A stretch of 64,000 nt of DNA from Chloroflexota bacterium (GTDB lineage: Bacteria; Chloroflexota; Anaerolineae; UBA4142), in contig JACRMI010000104.1 in assembly GCA_016215025.1 (NCBI GenBank), positions 46,589 through 110,588 on the forward strand, in the 5' to 3' direction. This document shows, one piece after another, positions 55,701 through 62,972 of the stretch (position 1 is the stretch's first letter; every line of letters begins with the position of its first letter). A program made the translations under genes and the position numbers. The notes beneath the pieces are model-generated. The model worked only from the letters and a program-made list of their open reading frames with translations, searched no databases and was not told the origin of the DNA.

Positions 55701-57264
55701 ACCTGTTCCATCGCCCGGCACGAACGTCTCGGCATTCTCGGCGCAATGGTCAGCCAATCTCGTCCAAGTCAACTGGTCCACGGTAGCGGAATCCAAGACC
55801 GACAAGTTCCAAGTGTGGCGTTCGCCAACAATCAGCCCCGCAGCTTGGACGCTCGTTCGCACGCAGCCCAGTCAGTCGAATTGCGCGAGCGTCACGACGC
55901 CATATGCTTACAACTATACCGATAACACGGTGACCGCCGGTCAAACGTATTACTACAAATTGACCTGGGCGGGCGACACCTGCGGTGGGTCCGGCGGCGC
56001 GTATCCGACCAACGCCACCGCATACGCCTTTGTGAATACGAGTCTCTTATTCGGCAATGGCTGGAATCTCATCACGTTGCCGATCAGTCCAACCATCACG
56101 CACACAGCTTCCAGTCTGGCAGGTGCGATCAATGCTCAGGGTGGCGGCTGTACCGAGGTTGATCGATGGCACAATGGGGGCTGGGACTCGCACGCCGTTG
56201 GCTTGCCCCCCAACGATTTTGAGATCCAACAGAACGTTGGCTATTTCGTCAAATGTAACAAGTCGAATGCATGGTCGTACCAAGGCACTCCGCTTGGTCA
56301 AGGAATTGCGCTGAACTTGAGCACCGGCTGGAATTCGGTGGGCATACCCAATGCGCCCATCACATTGACCGCAGAAAGCTTGACGGACAATGTGAACGCA
56401 CAAGGCGGCAATTGTGTCGAGATCGATCGCTGGCTCAACGGGGGCTGGGACTCGCATTTGAACAATGTCGCGTTCAATAACTTTACCGTCGAAACGAACA
56501 AGGGCTATTTCATTCAATGCACTCAACCCAGCGCATATCTCTTGGGCAGCGCGATCAATCGTCTAGTGCGCCCGCCCATCATGTCTCGCGCACAAAGAAA
56601 TCTGCTCGCGTCACCCATCATTTCCAAAATGCAACTGACCAACGTGCGCGATACGAGCGCGACTATCTCCTGGGTGACGAATCAACCCACGCATGGTTGG
56701 GTCAATTTCGGAACGACGGGGACGCTGGATCAGACGGGCTACGATGATCGGGATGCCTTGCTCGTAGCGACGACGCATCATGTGACGCTGATTAACCTAG
56801 CGCCAAACACCACGTACTATTTCGATTTGGTTTCGGATGGGACGGTCGATAACAACCAGGGCGGACATTATAGCTTCAAGACCGGACCGATGCTCAGCCT
56901 GCCAAAATCGGATGTGGTCTATGGTCAAGTGTTCAGGTCCGATGGCACTACACCCGCTGAAGGGACCTTGGTCTACCTTACGCTAACCGACCACAATGGC
57001 ATCGGTTCCGCAGGAACATCTGCGCCACTTTCCGCCGTTGTAGATCGATTTGGCTACTGGATAGCCAACCTGGGCAACTTGCGGACTGGCTCACTGAGCG
57101 GCTACTACACCTACTCGGCGAATGGCGACACGTTGACAATCCAAGCTGAAGGCGCAATGAACGGTACAGGTAGCCACAGCACGGATTCGAGCACCCGCAC
57201 ACCTGCACCGACCATCTTGCTCCAGCCGAACAGTTTCTACTATCTACCTTTGATTGCACGATAG
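46753..57264 (+). CDS. Giant secreted multidomain protein with M23-like domain
   Basis: This 3503-residue protein has a signal peptide (1-26) and calcium-binding TSP3-like repeats (DSDNDGLDDTEEG, about 165-265). An M23/LytM-like domain (about 460-580) carries His470, Asp477 and HLHFH (569-573). Two tandem copies of a unit of about 370 residues follow (about 1560-1930 and 1932-2300), each with a conserved front and a glycine-rich back. Then come CARDB-like domains (about 2430-2676), two malectin-like units (IDAGSAGD and LDAGGASD; about 2680-2970), an FN3 (about 2990-3097), two GWN..I modules (3100-3263), and an FN3 with a carboxypeptidase-regulatory-like domain (3290-3480). It ends YYLPLIAR. 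Likely a cell-surface or released structural or adhesive protein; no LPXTG or dockerin. Confidence 0.8.
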   Translation: MFRKLLYSITILALLNSSIAPVTVSATARPPSADSRLLDDETVRLSDYLTPPDSTMELTNSRTIASSEYDIPAVLEQPTGPYRTTVRIRGTADLARLKKIGVTILAATKSEATVIADRTQLEQLAKLQFTPRNTELTERLQTAGGGRLSAVATSAQILAAVAADSDNDGLDDTEEGWWCTNPNLADSDNDRVNDGDEVDALREWIQHTRSTRPASGKPFAGWPPDHTGCYDSDLDSVPDAVEVYAFGLNPNRESTDGDKFDDGQELFGITYCPGSGTACGYGLLPRSADLSWGYITNNMPSWVSAPGSAPLVAAYPVIQVDPLVNTAFVTMKQITSTERIVTQGESKAVGTAKTTGKSTTTGTIDTNSVRNWQETSNTNIRAGSSPSVGQTQADGNSQVSIYDNVHVIKSSAGLLGQLRWKQTQTIASPSGTILQPPICLNPNLCKFYLPWQAGNSYILWQGPKMPGTTHATLWAWDFGLPIGTPVLATRSGRVLSVNNDPTPPTSGYGRFVIVDHMGTSYGDGKGTASLYAHLSTPIVKEGDWIDRGQVIGYSGWTGLVIPPGPNGAHLHFHVMPNQKADCATFKNGPPDETACNTTFSIEFSDAKFPNGENPHTGVSVKPTSQNIFLLPSIMSPPATSPECLNRLFCSLWVTSKSFTLGQSLLSILGQSFTTATTNASFTPPGCGTATIAAKTVMQVDSCVNQVGPTSNITDLFSDARTGVETGGSVTGSGLAVNNNGDKTLSYLPIHFETTTTGQGTETSHSDLRSQSEYEELTTNEVNTVLSSEGWSTATTVDSTHAADLTFGFIVKNIGSDAAVAVNDLRFTISFGPDVPEITWPSIQNPGISFTNLFPGRNKPDSGNFTAGPIALSLDQVRAIDGGAPIRIIVADYTYGSDQQFYEDALGNSVLFHIDDGNEDDDQKVDTYMVPTWGTEYFQDVLKRAFEVGEYPGPESDRIGNLISLRTPEFDTNHNVSTWQTHAVGAHGWWDVALSSFDASVTSFKLQPAQIRSHIFMTYYLDSDGDNYPDRIEDELGMDKNDATMHPRPVMIAAKRTDVNGSAATIQLSLQNNGNFDASSVEAWLIARDDSITVTDGFIGGGGRVRAGQRVVLGARIGNAVLTNWARSTAKPIMSGQFTGAAANMYTITANNSGTVGVTSGLQIGWSNGTNSGTLNIGSGYTPLTPLLVSEGVQVAFTSGDIRAGDTFTSATALPVDMFRFTINRTPYTTPNVLISYNDPSGNHKFLTEIEVTEIQSDLTTYQAQMSDGLGLDIVTQASFAPGSNATSFVFNNPAQVTLAEGKLFVEFATASGTVVKEVASAQTFQPGPNIVNLTWNTSEFAPAFNASESYRIVAFATDRQGTIIDSSARLFSTFAVDSTPVLNTFPATWNIGTVTQGAQPQQTISIVNTGIMPLNVVVNSSDPKLTLSGANGIISVPPAGTYPVNAMLDTTTLSGSVAMSLTIRSNDPAHQTVTVPINGTVNTSAAAASVFDIANRPLDKTVRVYGNVSQFSTVDFTHGIQPDTATIEPCKIYAADGTTLKGVGKYCADFNAGTVSAQVFGTGADGALNVTGNQTINNTRTALSATSNAGQPILNVSSTSGFAIGQEVLIHQTQGTNAGNYEFGKIASIGSGTLTLQANLSNTYTQGGNSHAQVVWVPQYTDVTVQSGGTLTAPAWDGSTGGILIFRALNTTTVSGLISLTGKGFRGGMGLQVAGNSESYSGESPTSTSARQFTANGTGGGGGRNGGSNGGDGQGGGGGYATSGQNGTPLYSSTPPDGFGGGTTGDAGLTTFVFGGGGGAGGGGNLTVGQNGGQGGGAIILMSQNIVVSGGIRVDGAAGGNGINFGGYWSMAGGGGAGGAIILKGQTLSLGSNLVTATSGSGGSGGGNGGGGAGGVGRIRIEYQNITAGWSTNPSASAQQVTYYSADSTTNVSFGTGPDGPLTVTSNQTINNTRTALSTTSNAGQPTLSVASTSGFAVGQEVLIHQTQGTGAGNYEFGKIAGIGSGILTLQSNLQNTYTQGGNSHAQVIRVPNYTNVTVQNGGTLSAPAWDGSTGGILVFRANGTFNAIGNISSNGADGGTCTGAGCQIDGSIGGGFRGGRGINTGSNPAYQGESTAGIGTNSKNPNVNGGGGAGSPVSNGSPGGGGGHANAGQNGQQSDPGIGGNSSGMPNLSTVIFGGAGGGGTEDSGPTKIVGAGGNGGGIVLIFANTISVSGAITSNGGKGGDSNQDGGGGGGAGGSIFLRGQNVTLGNSLVTSSGGAGGIGAGRQAGGNGSVGRIRVEYCDTLSGTTNPIASTQKLTCFIADKPDAATIHFTVPDAVTSPGQNYVMHFTRRLPFTGAGNQTTYTRVVSQTYSSATMDALITNVGAGGATNLQIQVGNTTVYSQTQTITQPTTINLPNFASAVNQYIVSQPSASTVDVPMRVTINRQADVLLTNLGVTPGAGVDLVVNPSDIVVGCPGGAACLASEGNTIPISVTVHNNGAQNAASAVVGYYVGDPQNGGRLLGNSYVATIPAGGATTANFNWNTEGFTHTQTLFAFVDPPNAIAETLENNNIVSKTLYVKTKPDLRVASIALSSTDRVVGEPITATLVISNTGETTSSTSTARLEELGERGDSSTQDISTGTIAPTSTITIARQLLVSQFGTRVITVTADATNAITESIESNNVMTRTVSVGINAKNIDAGSAGDLAYNSTSGYGYLNGETYDFGTPSGTVTKTVRYNGSGTVQYRFDGLQPSRFYHLDATFYQEGESFNQLVLFDSVDSGRIVSLTNGQSSTTSILLPAATYSDGSVVVSFQRQSGGAAVQTRFRKPGSSVGPAFVSQVTLTPVEYIYLDAGGASDVAYDATRGYGYLSTNTPYASSLGGTEALNTFRTVFGNTLNYQFSRLTPSKNYLLNLTLYDGASSTRVEGVSINGSPISSCWNLAVNSIQRLQCPIDPAQYATGTITVGIVCSSCTAPRLNEIALEQKTRDIIGSTVGPTPTPVPSPGTNVSAFSAQWSANLVQVNWSTVAESKTDKFQVWRSPTISPAAWTLVRTQPSQSNCASVTTPYAYNYTDNTVTAGQTYYYKLTWAGDTCGGSGGAYPTNATAYAFVNTSLLFGNGWNLITLPISPTITHTASSLAGAINAQGGGCTEVDRWHNGGWDSHAVGLPPNDFEIQQNVGYFVKCNKSNAWSYQGTPLGQGIALNLSTGWNSVGIPNAPITLTAESLTDNVNAQGGNCVEIDRWLNGGWDSHLNNVAFNNFTVETNKGYFIQCTQPSAYLLGSAINRLVRPPIMSRAQRNLLASPIISKMQLTNVRDTSATISWVTNQPTHGWVNFGTTGTLDQTGYDDRDALLVATTHHVTLINLAPNTTYYFDLVSDGTVDNNQGGHYSFKTGPMLSLPKSDVVYGQVFRSDGTTPAEGTLVYLTLTDHNGIGSAGTSAPLSAVVDRFGYWIANLGNLRTGSLSGYYTYSANGDTLTIQAEGAMNGTGSHSTDSSTRTPAPTILLQPNSFYYLPLIAR
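46852..46906. repeat. 8-bp-period repeat inside the giant gene
   Basis: GACTATCC, GACTACCT and GACTCCTC lie in tandem (46883-46906) after related units. They code for residues about 35-52, between the signal peptide and the first domain. The unit is akin to the TAGTC repeats at 36391-36452. Confidence 0.6.
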
Positions 57265-57282
57265 CGGACAATCGCTAAACCA

Positions 57283-57314
57283 CTGACCCACCCAGAACAT
57301 TCTGGGTGGGTCAG
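57283..57314 (+). terminator. 14-bp perfect hairpin between the two large secreted protein genes
   Basis: CTGACCCACCCAGA (57283-57296) pairs with TCTGGGTGGGTCAG (57301-57314) around a 4-base loop. No T-run follows, so it may slow rather than end transcription. Confidence 0.55.
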
Positions 57315-57329
57315 TATGACTATGCCCAA

Positions 57330-59672
57330 ATGACGACAAATCAAATTCGACTCAGCGCCTATCTTGGAATCGCACTTTTGCTGACAACGTACGGGCGCGC
57401 GTTTTCTGCGGGTCCCGTCATCTCCAACATGACGGTGACCAACCTGCGCGATGTGTCTTTCACGGTTTCGTGGATCACCGACATGGCGTCTACAGGCACG
57501 CTTAACTTTGGAACCGACAGCGGGCTGGGCGAAACGGCGAACGATGATCGCGGTGCGACATTTACAGGCACGACCCATTACGTGACCTTGTCCGGATTTA
57601 CGCCGAACACGACATATTTTTTCGATCTCGTATCGGGCAGCACGGTGAACAATAACGGCGGCGCGCACTATATCGTAACGACCAGCTCAACCTTGGATAT
57701 TCCAGAACCCGATACGGTTTACGGCAGAGTATTCAAATCCGATGGAATCACACCTGCCCATGGCGCAATCGTCTATCTCAACCTCAGCGACAACAATGGT
57801 TCCGACAGCCCTGGATGGTCTGCGCCAGCATCTGCGCTCGCGGATGCAGCCGGTTACTGGTTCAACAACCTGGGAAATGTGCGAGTCGCAGATTCGAGCG
57901 CGTACTTTTCCTATTCGGCATCGGGCGGCGATACGCTACGCGTCTTCGCTCACGGAGGCATGGATGGAAATGCGTCGCCCGTGTTCATCGACACGGCAAA
58001 CGACAAGTCAGTCATCGATCTCTATCTCACTCCGCCGACCGTCTATGGCGTGGCGCTCGCGCCGACCACAAGCGCCAAATTCGGTAATCCAGGTGCGATG
58101 GTGAGCCACACGTTGACGATGACCAACACCGGCAACACGATAGACACGTTCATTCTCAGCCGCGCGGGAAATGTTTGGACGACGGTCGCTCCAACTACTC
58201 TCGGTCCGCTCGCACCTGGAGCAAATTCGAGCGTCGTAATCAGCGTAACCATTCCATCCAATGCAAGTGCTGGAGCCAGCGACAGCGTCGCCATCACCGT
58301 CGCGTCGCAAAACGACGGAACGAAATCGGCAAGTGCTACGCTTACGACCACTGCCAACACGGTGCGCAACCTAGTCATGTCGCCGACGGCAAGCACTCAG
58401 TTTGGTAACCCAGGAACGCAGATCGGCTACACCTTCCATGTCACGAATACCGGAAACGCAGCGGATAACTTTAGCGTGAGCGTATCGGGCAATAACTGGG
58501 CAACCACCGCACCCGCAACAACCGGAGCGCTTGGAGTTGGAATCAGCACAACAATCCGCGTGAGTGTGACGATTCCAATTGGAGTTGCCGCTGGAACCCA
58601 GGACAATGCATCGGTCACGGTCACATCGCAAGGTGACGCGACGAAGCACGTCACTGCGATTTTGTCAACAAAGGTGAACACCGTACGCGGAATCGCCATA
58701 ACACCTTTGTCGAGCAGCAAGACGGGCAATCCTGGCAATCTCATCACACATACGCTTCAAATCACCAACACCGGTAATGCCACGGATTCGTTCACCGTCG
58801 GAATCACTGGCAACGCTTGGACGACAACTGCGCCATTCCAAATCAATTCTCTGTCGCCCGGAGTGAGCAGCAAGATCGTCGTCAGTGTAACGATTCCGTC
58901 CAACGCGACAGGCGGCGCAAGCGATAGCACTACAGTGACCGTGTCCTCACAAGGGAATGCTGCCCACTCCGCCTCGTCGATTCTCACGACAACAGCGAAC
59001 ACGGTGCGCGGATTGGTTCTCACCCCTGCTTCAATAAATCAATCGGGCATTGCAGGTACGACCGTTACCTATACCTTGCGTTTGACGAACACCGGCAATG
59101 TATCCGATTCATTTTGGCTGGCAGCCAGTGGGAACAATTGGACTACTACTCTGCCCGCCTCCGTCGGTCCACTCGCCCCCGGCGTGGGCATTAATTTTTC
59201 CGTGAGCGTGTTCATTCCCGCCAATAGTGTCACTGCGAACGATGTCGCCACCCTCACGGCAACCTCCTTTGGCGCATTGGCTCAAGCCAGTTCCATCCTC
59301 ACGACGACAAAGGTCAGCCTACTGCGTGGCGTCACTCTAACGCCGACCTCATCCAATAAAAGTAATAGCCCCGGTCGCACGGTAACCCACGTAATTCAGT
59401 TGACAAATACCGGAAGCGCGACCGATAGTTTTACGATTACGGTGAGTTCAAATATGTGGAACGTATCTGCGCCAGGTACCATCAATGCGCTGGCAGCAGG
59501 TAACAGCGTGAGTATCACGATCAACGTGAACATTCCTGCGAATGCGGCGATTGGGACTAGCGATACTGCCGTCATAACGGCGACTTCGCAAGGCGATCCC
59601 ACCCAAGTTGCCAGTGCGACCTTGAAAACCACTGCCCAAGCTCGTCTCTTCCTTCCACTGATATTGAGGTAG
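57330..59672 (+). CDS. Secreted protein with FN3-like, regulatory-like and five NEW3-like domains
   Basis: This 780-residue protein has a signal peptide (about residues 1-27, ending GRAFSA). The first 230 residues (SNMTVTNLRDVSFTVSWITD..., then TVYGRVFKSDGITPAHGAIVYLNLSDNNG) copy the last two domains of the giant protein just upstream. Five repeats of about 105 residues follow, each with GNPG..V.HTL...NTGN..D.F.......W.T..P...G.L.PG......V.IP..A..G..D...VT..SQ (NEW3/DUF11-like beta-sandwiches). It ends RLFLPLILR. The ATG at 57330 is preferred because the GTG at 57306 lies inside the hairpin and would spoil the signal peptide. Confidence 0.8.
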   Translation: MTTNQIRLSAYLGIALLLTTYGRAFSAGPVISNMTVTNLRDVSFTVSWITDMASTGTLNFGTDSGLGETANDDRGATFTGTTHYVTLSGFTPNTTYFFDLVSGSTVNNNGGAHYIVTTSSTLDIPEPDTVYGRVFKSDGITPAHGAIVYLNLSDNNGSDSPGWSAPASALADAAGYWFNNLGNVRVADSSAYFSYSASGGDTLRVFAHGGMDGNASPVFIDTANDKSVIDLYLTPPTVYGVALAPTTSAKFGNPGAMVSHTLTMTNTGNTIDTFILSRAGNVWTTVAPTTLGPLAPGANSSVVISVTIPSNASAGASDSVAITVASQNDGTKSASATLTTTANTVRNLVMSPTASTQFGNPGTQIGYTFHVTNTGNAADNFSVSVSGNNWATTAPATTGALGVGISTTIRVSVTIPIGVAAGTQDNASVTVTSQGDATKHVTAILSTKVNTVRGIAITPLSSSKTGNPGNLITHTLQITNTGNATDSFTVGITGNAWTTTAPFQINSLSPGVSSKIVVSVTIPSNATGGASDSTTVTVSSQGNAAHSASSILTTTANTVRGLVLTPASINQSGIAGTTVTYTLRLTNTGNVSDSFWLAASGNNWTTTLPASVGPLAPGVGINFSVSVFIPANSVTANDVATLTATSFGALAQASSILTTTKVSLLRGVTLTPTSSNKSNSPGRTVTHVIQLTNTGSATDSFTITVSSNMWNVSAPGTINALAAGNSVSITINVNIPANAAIGTSDTAVITATSQGDPTQVASATLKTTAQARLFLPLILR

Positions 59673-59958
59673 AGCAAGTTGTAAGCAGAAATCAAGTCAC
59701 GTTTTTGGGCGAATGGAATTCGCGGCTACGATTGCACAAAGCCTGCCTCCGCAGGCTGGGTATCAATCCGCGCACTATAGCCTCATAGCGAAGCGGAGTG
59801 GAGGCGGATTTCGCAAACTGGTAGATGCGCGCGTAGCGTCTAACCGCCGGTTCGCCGATCCAAAAATTTGACGCGCAGCCCAGTAGCGTGACAAGAGATT
59901 GCTGAATATAATGAACTCTAACCGACCAATTGATCAAACGATAATCAGAAGGGGAACC
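59673..59958. other. Spacer with small hairpins and a candidate -10
   Basis: No gene is seen. AGCCTGCCTCCGCAGGCT forms a short hairpin near 59748, and TATAAT at 59907-59912 is a possible -10 for the next gene. A tRNA-like look around 59830-59870 could not be folded into a cloverleaf. Confidence 0.35.
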
Positions 59959-60486
59959 ATGAATAAAATCAAAATTAATCGCGCGCCCGTTTTGACACTT
60001 TGGGCAACGGTCGTTGCCGAGCGGCTTGGATACAAACACGCGGAAGCACTGACACTTGCCAAAGCACTAACCGGCACGACCGCGCAAGCGCACGCTCAAA
60101 AGCTTGGAATCCACGCTCCGAGTGAAAAGAAAGCTGAAAAGAAAAAGGCGAAAGAATCCAAACCAGTCAAGATCATTTCGCAACAATTTCTTGCAAAGAA
60201 AATCGGAGTGGTGAAAACCAAAGAAGGCGTACGCGCTGTGAGCAACGGGCAGCCCATCAAACCCGAAAGTGTGGAACGATACCTCATCAGCAAATTTGGC
60301 GATGCGTTACCAGAGGCGCGCGATGCTATGCAGAAACTCGCCCGCTCGCTTCCCCCAAAAGACCTGGCTGCCAATGCCTACAAACTCTATGGCAAATTCA
60401 CGCCCCAGGTGCCATCTGGTGCGAAAGGCTGGGGAGCTAAAGGCGAACTTGATCTGGATGTTATTCGCGCGCTCGTGGACAAATAA
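59959..60486 (+). CDS. Conserved hypothetical protein
   Basis: This 175-residue protein begins MNKIKINRAPVLTLWATVVAERLGYKHAEALTLAKALTG. I believe this start belongs to a family of uncharacterised bacterial proteins. A Lys-rich linker (about residues 55-72) leads to a second helical domain (QQFLAKKIGVVKTKEGVRAV, then SVERYLISKFGDALPEARDAMQKLA). The length and Lys content could suit DNA or RNA binding, but no function is known to me. The ATG at 59959 has AGGGG upstream. Confidence 0.65.
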   Translation: MNKIKINRAPVLTLWATVVAERLGYKHAEALTLAKALTGTTAQAHAQKLGIHAPSEKKAEKKKAKESKPVKIISQQFLAKKIGVVKTKEGVRAVSNGQPIKPESVERYLISKFGDALPEARDAMQKLARSLPPKDLAANAYKLYGKFTPQVPSGAKGWGAKGELDLDVIRALVDK

Positions 60487-60565
60487 GTTAAGCAACCTTT
60501 GAAGCAAGTCTAGTCTTTCTGGTATGATGGCATCAAGTTTATAGCAATCATATGAAAGGGTATTC

Positions 60566-60826
60566 ATGAGCCATTATCAAGCTTCCCCATCTCGTTACGC
60601 TACGATGCGCTACAATCGATGTGGCAAGAGTGGACTCCAATTACCTGCGATTTCGCTCGGTCTCTGGCACAATTTTGGCGGCGTGGACACCCTCGAGACT
60701 GCTCGCGCGATGATCTGGCGGGCGTTCGATCTTGGCATCACCCACTTTGATCTAGCGAACAATTACGGTCCACCCCCAGGTTCAGCGGAGAAAAACTTCG
60801 GTCGCATTTTACACGATGATTTGCAG
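60566..60826 (+). pseudogene. Aldo/keto reductase cut by an IS21 insertion
   Basis: The 87 remaining codons match the N-terminus of aldo/keto reductases close to the YghZ (L-glyceraldehyde-3-phosphate reductase) group: MRYNRCGKSGLQLPAISLGL, then WHNFGG, ARAMIWRAFDLGITHFDLANNYGPPPGSAEKNFGRIL. The catalytic Asp and Tyr (FDLANNYG) are present. At 60827 the sequence changes to the end of an IS21-type element. The rest of the reductase is not found in the window. A TGGTATGAT extended -10 lies at 60520-60528. Confidence 0.88.
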
Positions 60827-61016
60827 TGTCACCCGTCGGGGTATACTGTGCCAGGTGTTAGCAGCCACAGTACATCACCGATTGTCAGCCACACCAGACC
60901 AGTCGTTGTCACCCACCGTACGCCACTCGTTTTCGGCCACTCTGTACCAGTGAGTGAATTGAGTCTCCGGCTCCACTCGGGTACACTCCTCGTACTAGAA
61001 AAGCGAGGAAGTCCCG

Positions 61017-62591
61017 ATGAAGAAACGGAGACTATCCACTATGGATGTGCAAACCCTGTTAGGGCGCGTGCGGGCGCAGGAATCGGATCGTGGGATTGCC
61101 CGCGCGATGCAGATCAGCCGCACGACGGTCAAGAAATATCGCACCTGGTTCGAAGCGGAAGGGTTCGTCACACGTGACCCCGTGCCAACGTTGAGTGAAT
61201 TACACGCACGTTTGCGTGCGGTCTTTGGCGACAGCAACCCACCGCAGAACCAGTCCTCCATCGCGAGTTATCGCGATGAAATGCAACACTGGTTGGAGCA
61301 AGGTCTCCGACCTCGCACGATCTTTCAAAAATTGAATAGCCGTCCTGGGTTTACCGCCAGCGAATCGGCCGTGTATCGCCTGTGCCAAAAGATCAAAGCC
61401 AGCGCGCCGCCCGAAGTATTCGTGCGCATCGAAACACCCCCTGGTGAAGTGGCGCAAGTTGATTTTGGCGAAGTGCATGCCCTCATCGATCCGGCGACGC
61501 AAACGCCGCGTCGCACCTGGGTGTTCACGATGGTGCTCGCCTGGAGCCGCCATCAATACATCGAGTTCGTGTTCGACCAAACGCTCGTGACGTGGCTGTT
61601 GTGTCACCAACACGCCTTCGAGTTCTTCGGGGGCGTACCCAAGCGCATCGTCCTCGACAACTTGAAAGCCGCGATCATCAAAGCGTACACTCAAGACCAC
61701 GAGGCGGAAGTGACCCGCGCCTATGCCGAGTGTGCGGAACACTATGGCTTTCTCATCGATCCTTGCTTGCCCAAGCAACCGCGCCACAAAGGCAAGGTCG
61801 AACGTGGGGGCGTCCGTTACGTGCAACAGAGTTTAATGCCTTTGCTCGAACCCAACCTCTCGCTCACCGAAGCGAACGCGCAAGCCCGCCAATGGGTGCT
61901 GGGTAAAGCCGGCTTGCGTGTGCATGGCACGACGCACCAAGTTCCGTTGACCCGCTTTGTGCAAACCGAGCAAACCGCACTGTTGCCCTTACCGCGCACG
62001 GCGTATGACCCGGCGATCTGGAAGGAGGTCAAACTCCATCGCGATGGGCATGTGGTGTTTGAGAAAGCGTTCTACTCGGCACCCTGCCGTTTGGTCGGGC
62101 AGACGCTCTGGGTGCGGGCGGGACTGCATGAAATTCGGCTGTTTTCCGATGATTTTCAACTCATCGCCACGCACGCACGCGCCAGGCAGCCCGGTGAACG
62201 CGTGACCCAACTCGATCACTTGCCGCCGGACAAAGTGCGCGGCACCACGCTCACCCGCGACCTGTGTCGCGCCGGAGCCCAGGATATTGGACCGGCGACC
62301 ACCCAGGTCATCGACGAATTGCTGGAGTCGCGTCCGGTCGACAAAATGCGGACGGCGCTGCGCGTCTTGAAACTCGCTGACCTCTACACCCCGGCGCGCT
62401 TGGAAGCTGCGTGTGCGCGCGGCGTGGCCTTCGGTGACACGAGCCTCGTGACGCTCAAACGCATCTTGACCGAAGGACTCGAGTTGGTCACCTTGCCGTT
62501 GCCACTCCCGCCAGCACAAGAATCCTTAGTCTTTGTGCGACCGCCTGAAGAGTTCGCGCGGGCGGTCAGTGGCGGTGCGACATGGAACTGA
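61017..62591 (+). CDS. istA: IS21 transposase IstA
   Basis: This 524-residue protein begins with an HTH (TLLGRVRAQESDRGIARAMQISRTTVKKY, about residues 10-40). A DDE integrase core follows: Asp in AQVDFGEVHA (about 149), Asp in KRIVLDNLKAAI (about 215) and Glu in HKGKVERGGVRYVQ (about 261). The C-terminal beta-barrel region (YSAPCRLVGQTLWVRAG) is present. Length is normal. It overlaps istB by 10 bases, as usual in IS21 elements. Confidence 0.93.
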   Translation: MKKRRLSTMDVQTLLGRVRAQESDRGIARAMQISRTTVKKYRTWFEAEGFVTRDPVPTLSELHARLRAVFGDSNPPQNQSSIASYRDEMQHWLEQGLRPRTIFQKLNSRPGFTASESAVYRLCQKIKASAPPEVFVRIETPPGEVAQVDFGEVHALIDPATQTPRRTWVFTMVLAWSRHQYIEFVFDQTLVTWLLCHQHAFEFFGGVPKRIVLDNLKAAIIKAYTQDHEAEVTRAYAECAEHYGFLIDPCLPKQPRHKGKVERGGVRYVQQSLMPLLEPNLSLTEANAQARQWVLGKAGLRVHGTTHQVPLTRFVQTEQTALLPLPRTAYDPAIWKEVKLHRDGHVVFEKAFYSAPCRLVGQTLWVRAGLHEIRLFSDDFQLIATHARARQPGERVTQLDHLPPDKVRGTTLTRDLCRAGAQDIGPATTQVIDELLESRPVDKMRTALRVLKLADLYTPARLEAACARGVAFGDTSLVTLKRILTEGLELVTLPLPLPPAQESLVFVRPPEEFARAVSGGATWN

Positions 62592-62937
62592 AACAGCACC
62601 TTATTCCAAAACTCAAGCACTTGCGTCTGTCGGGAATCCTGGATACCCTCGACGTGCGTTCCCAACAAGCGCTTGCCGAACACTGGACCTATGCCGACTT
62701 TCTTGAACGCTTGCTCGAAGACGAAGTCGAAAGACGCGCGCAAAAACAATTGGCCATGCGCCTCCGCCGTGCCGACCTCGCCAGTGACAAAACCCTGGAG
62801 ACGTTTGATTTTACGTTCAATCCTGGGATCAATCGACAACGGGTCTATGATCTGGCAACCTGTCAGTTCATTCACGAGAAACGCAATGTCTTGCTGTGTG
62901 GTCCGACCGGCGTAGGAAAAACCCAACCAACAGACTA
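62582..62937 (+). pseudogene. istB: IS21 helper ATPase IstB, truncated at Walker A
   Basis: The frame gives the normal IstB N-terminus (LKHLRLSGILDTLDVRSQQA, then YADFLERLLEDEVERR, FDFTFNPGINRQRVYDL, then RNVLLCGPTGVGKT) and loses homology right after the GPTGVGKT Walker A. The open frame runs on to 63136, but in foreign sequence. About 60% of IstB, including Walker B, is missing. Confidence 0.9.
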
Positions 62938-62972
62938 CCCCTCTCGCCCTGACGTTAGCACCGCAGGAAACC

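Larger units (their letters stand above)
60827..62937 (+). mobile_element. IS21-family element, right end missing
   Basis: The left end starts TGTCACCCGTCGGGG and is followed by several spaced copies of a TGTCA(G/C)CCAC-like motif (60843-60960), as in IS21 terminal multiple repeats. istA is complete; istB stops at its Walker A motif, where a second mobile element begins. No right end is seen. Confidence 0.85.

Noticed and set aside
59800..59900. tRNA-like sequence (GGTTCGCCGATCC)
   Set aside because: No acceptor stem, D-arm and anticodon arm could be paired around it.
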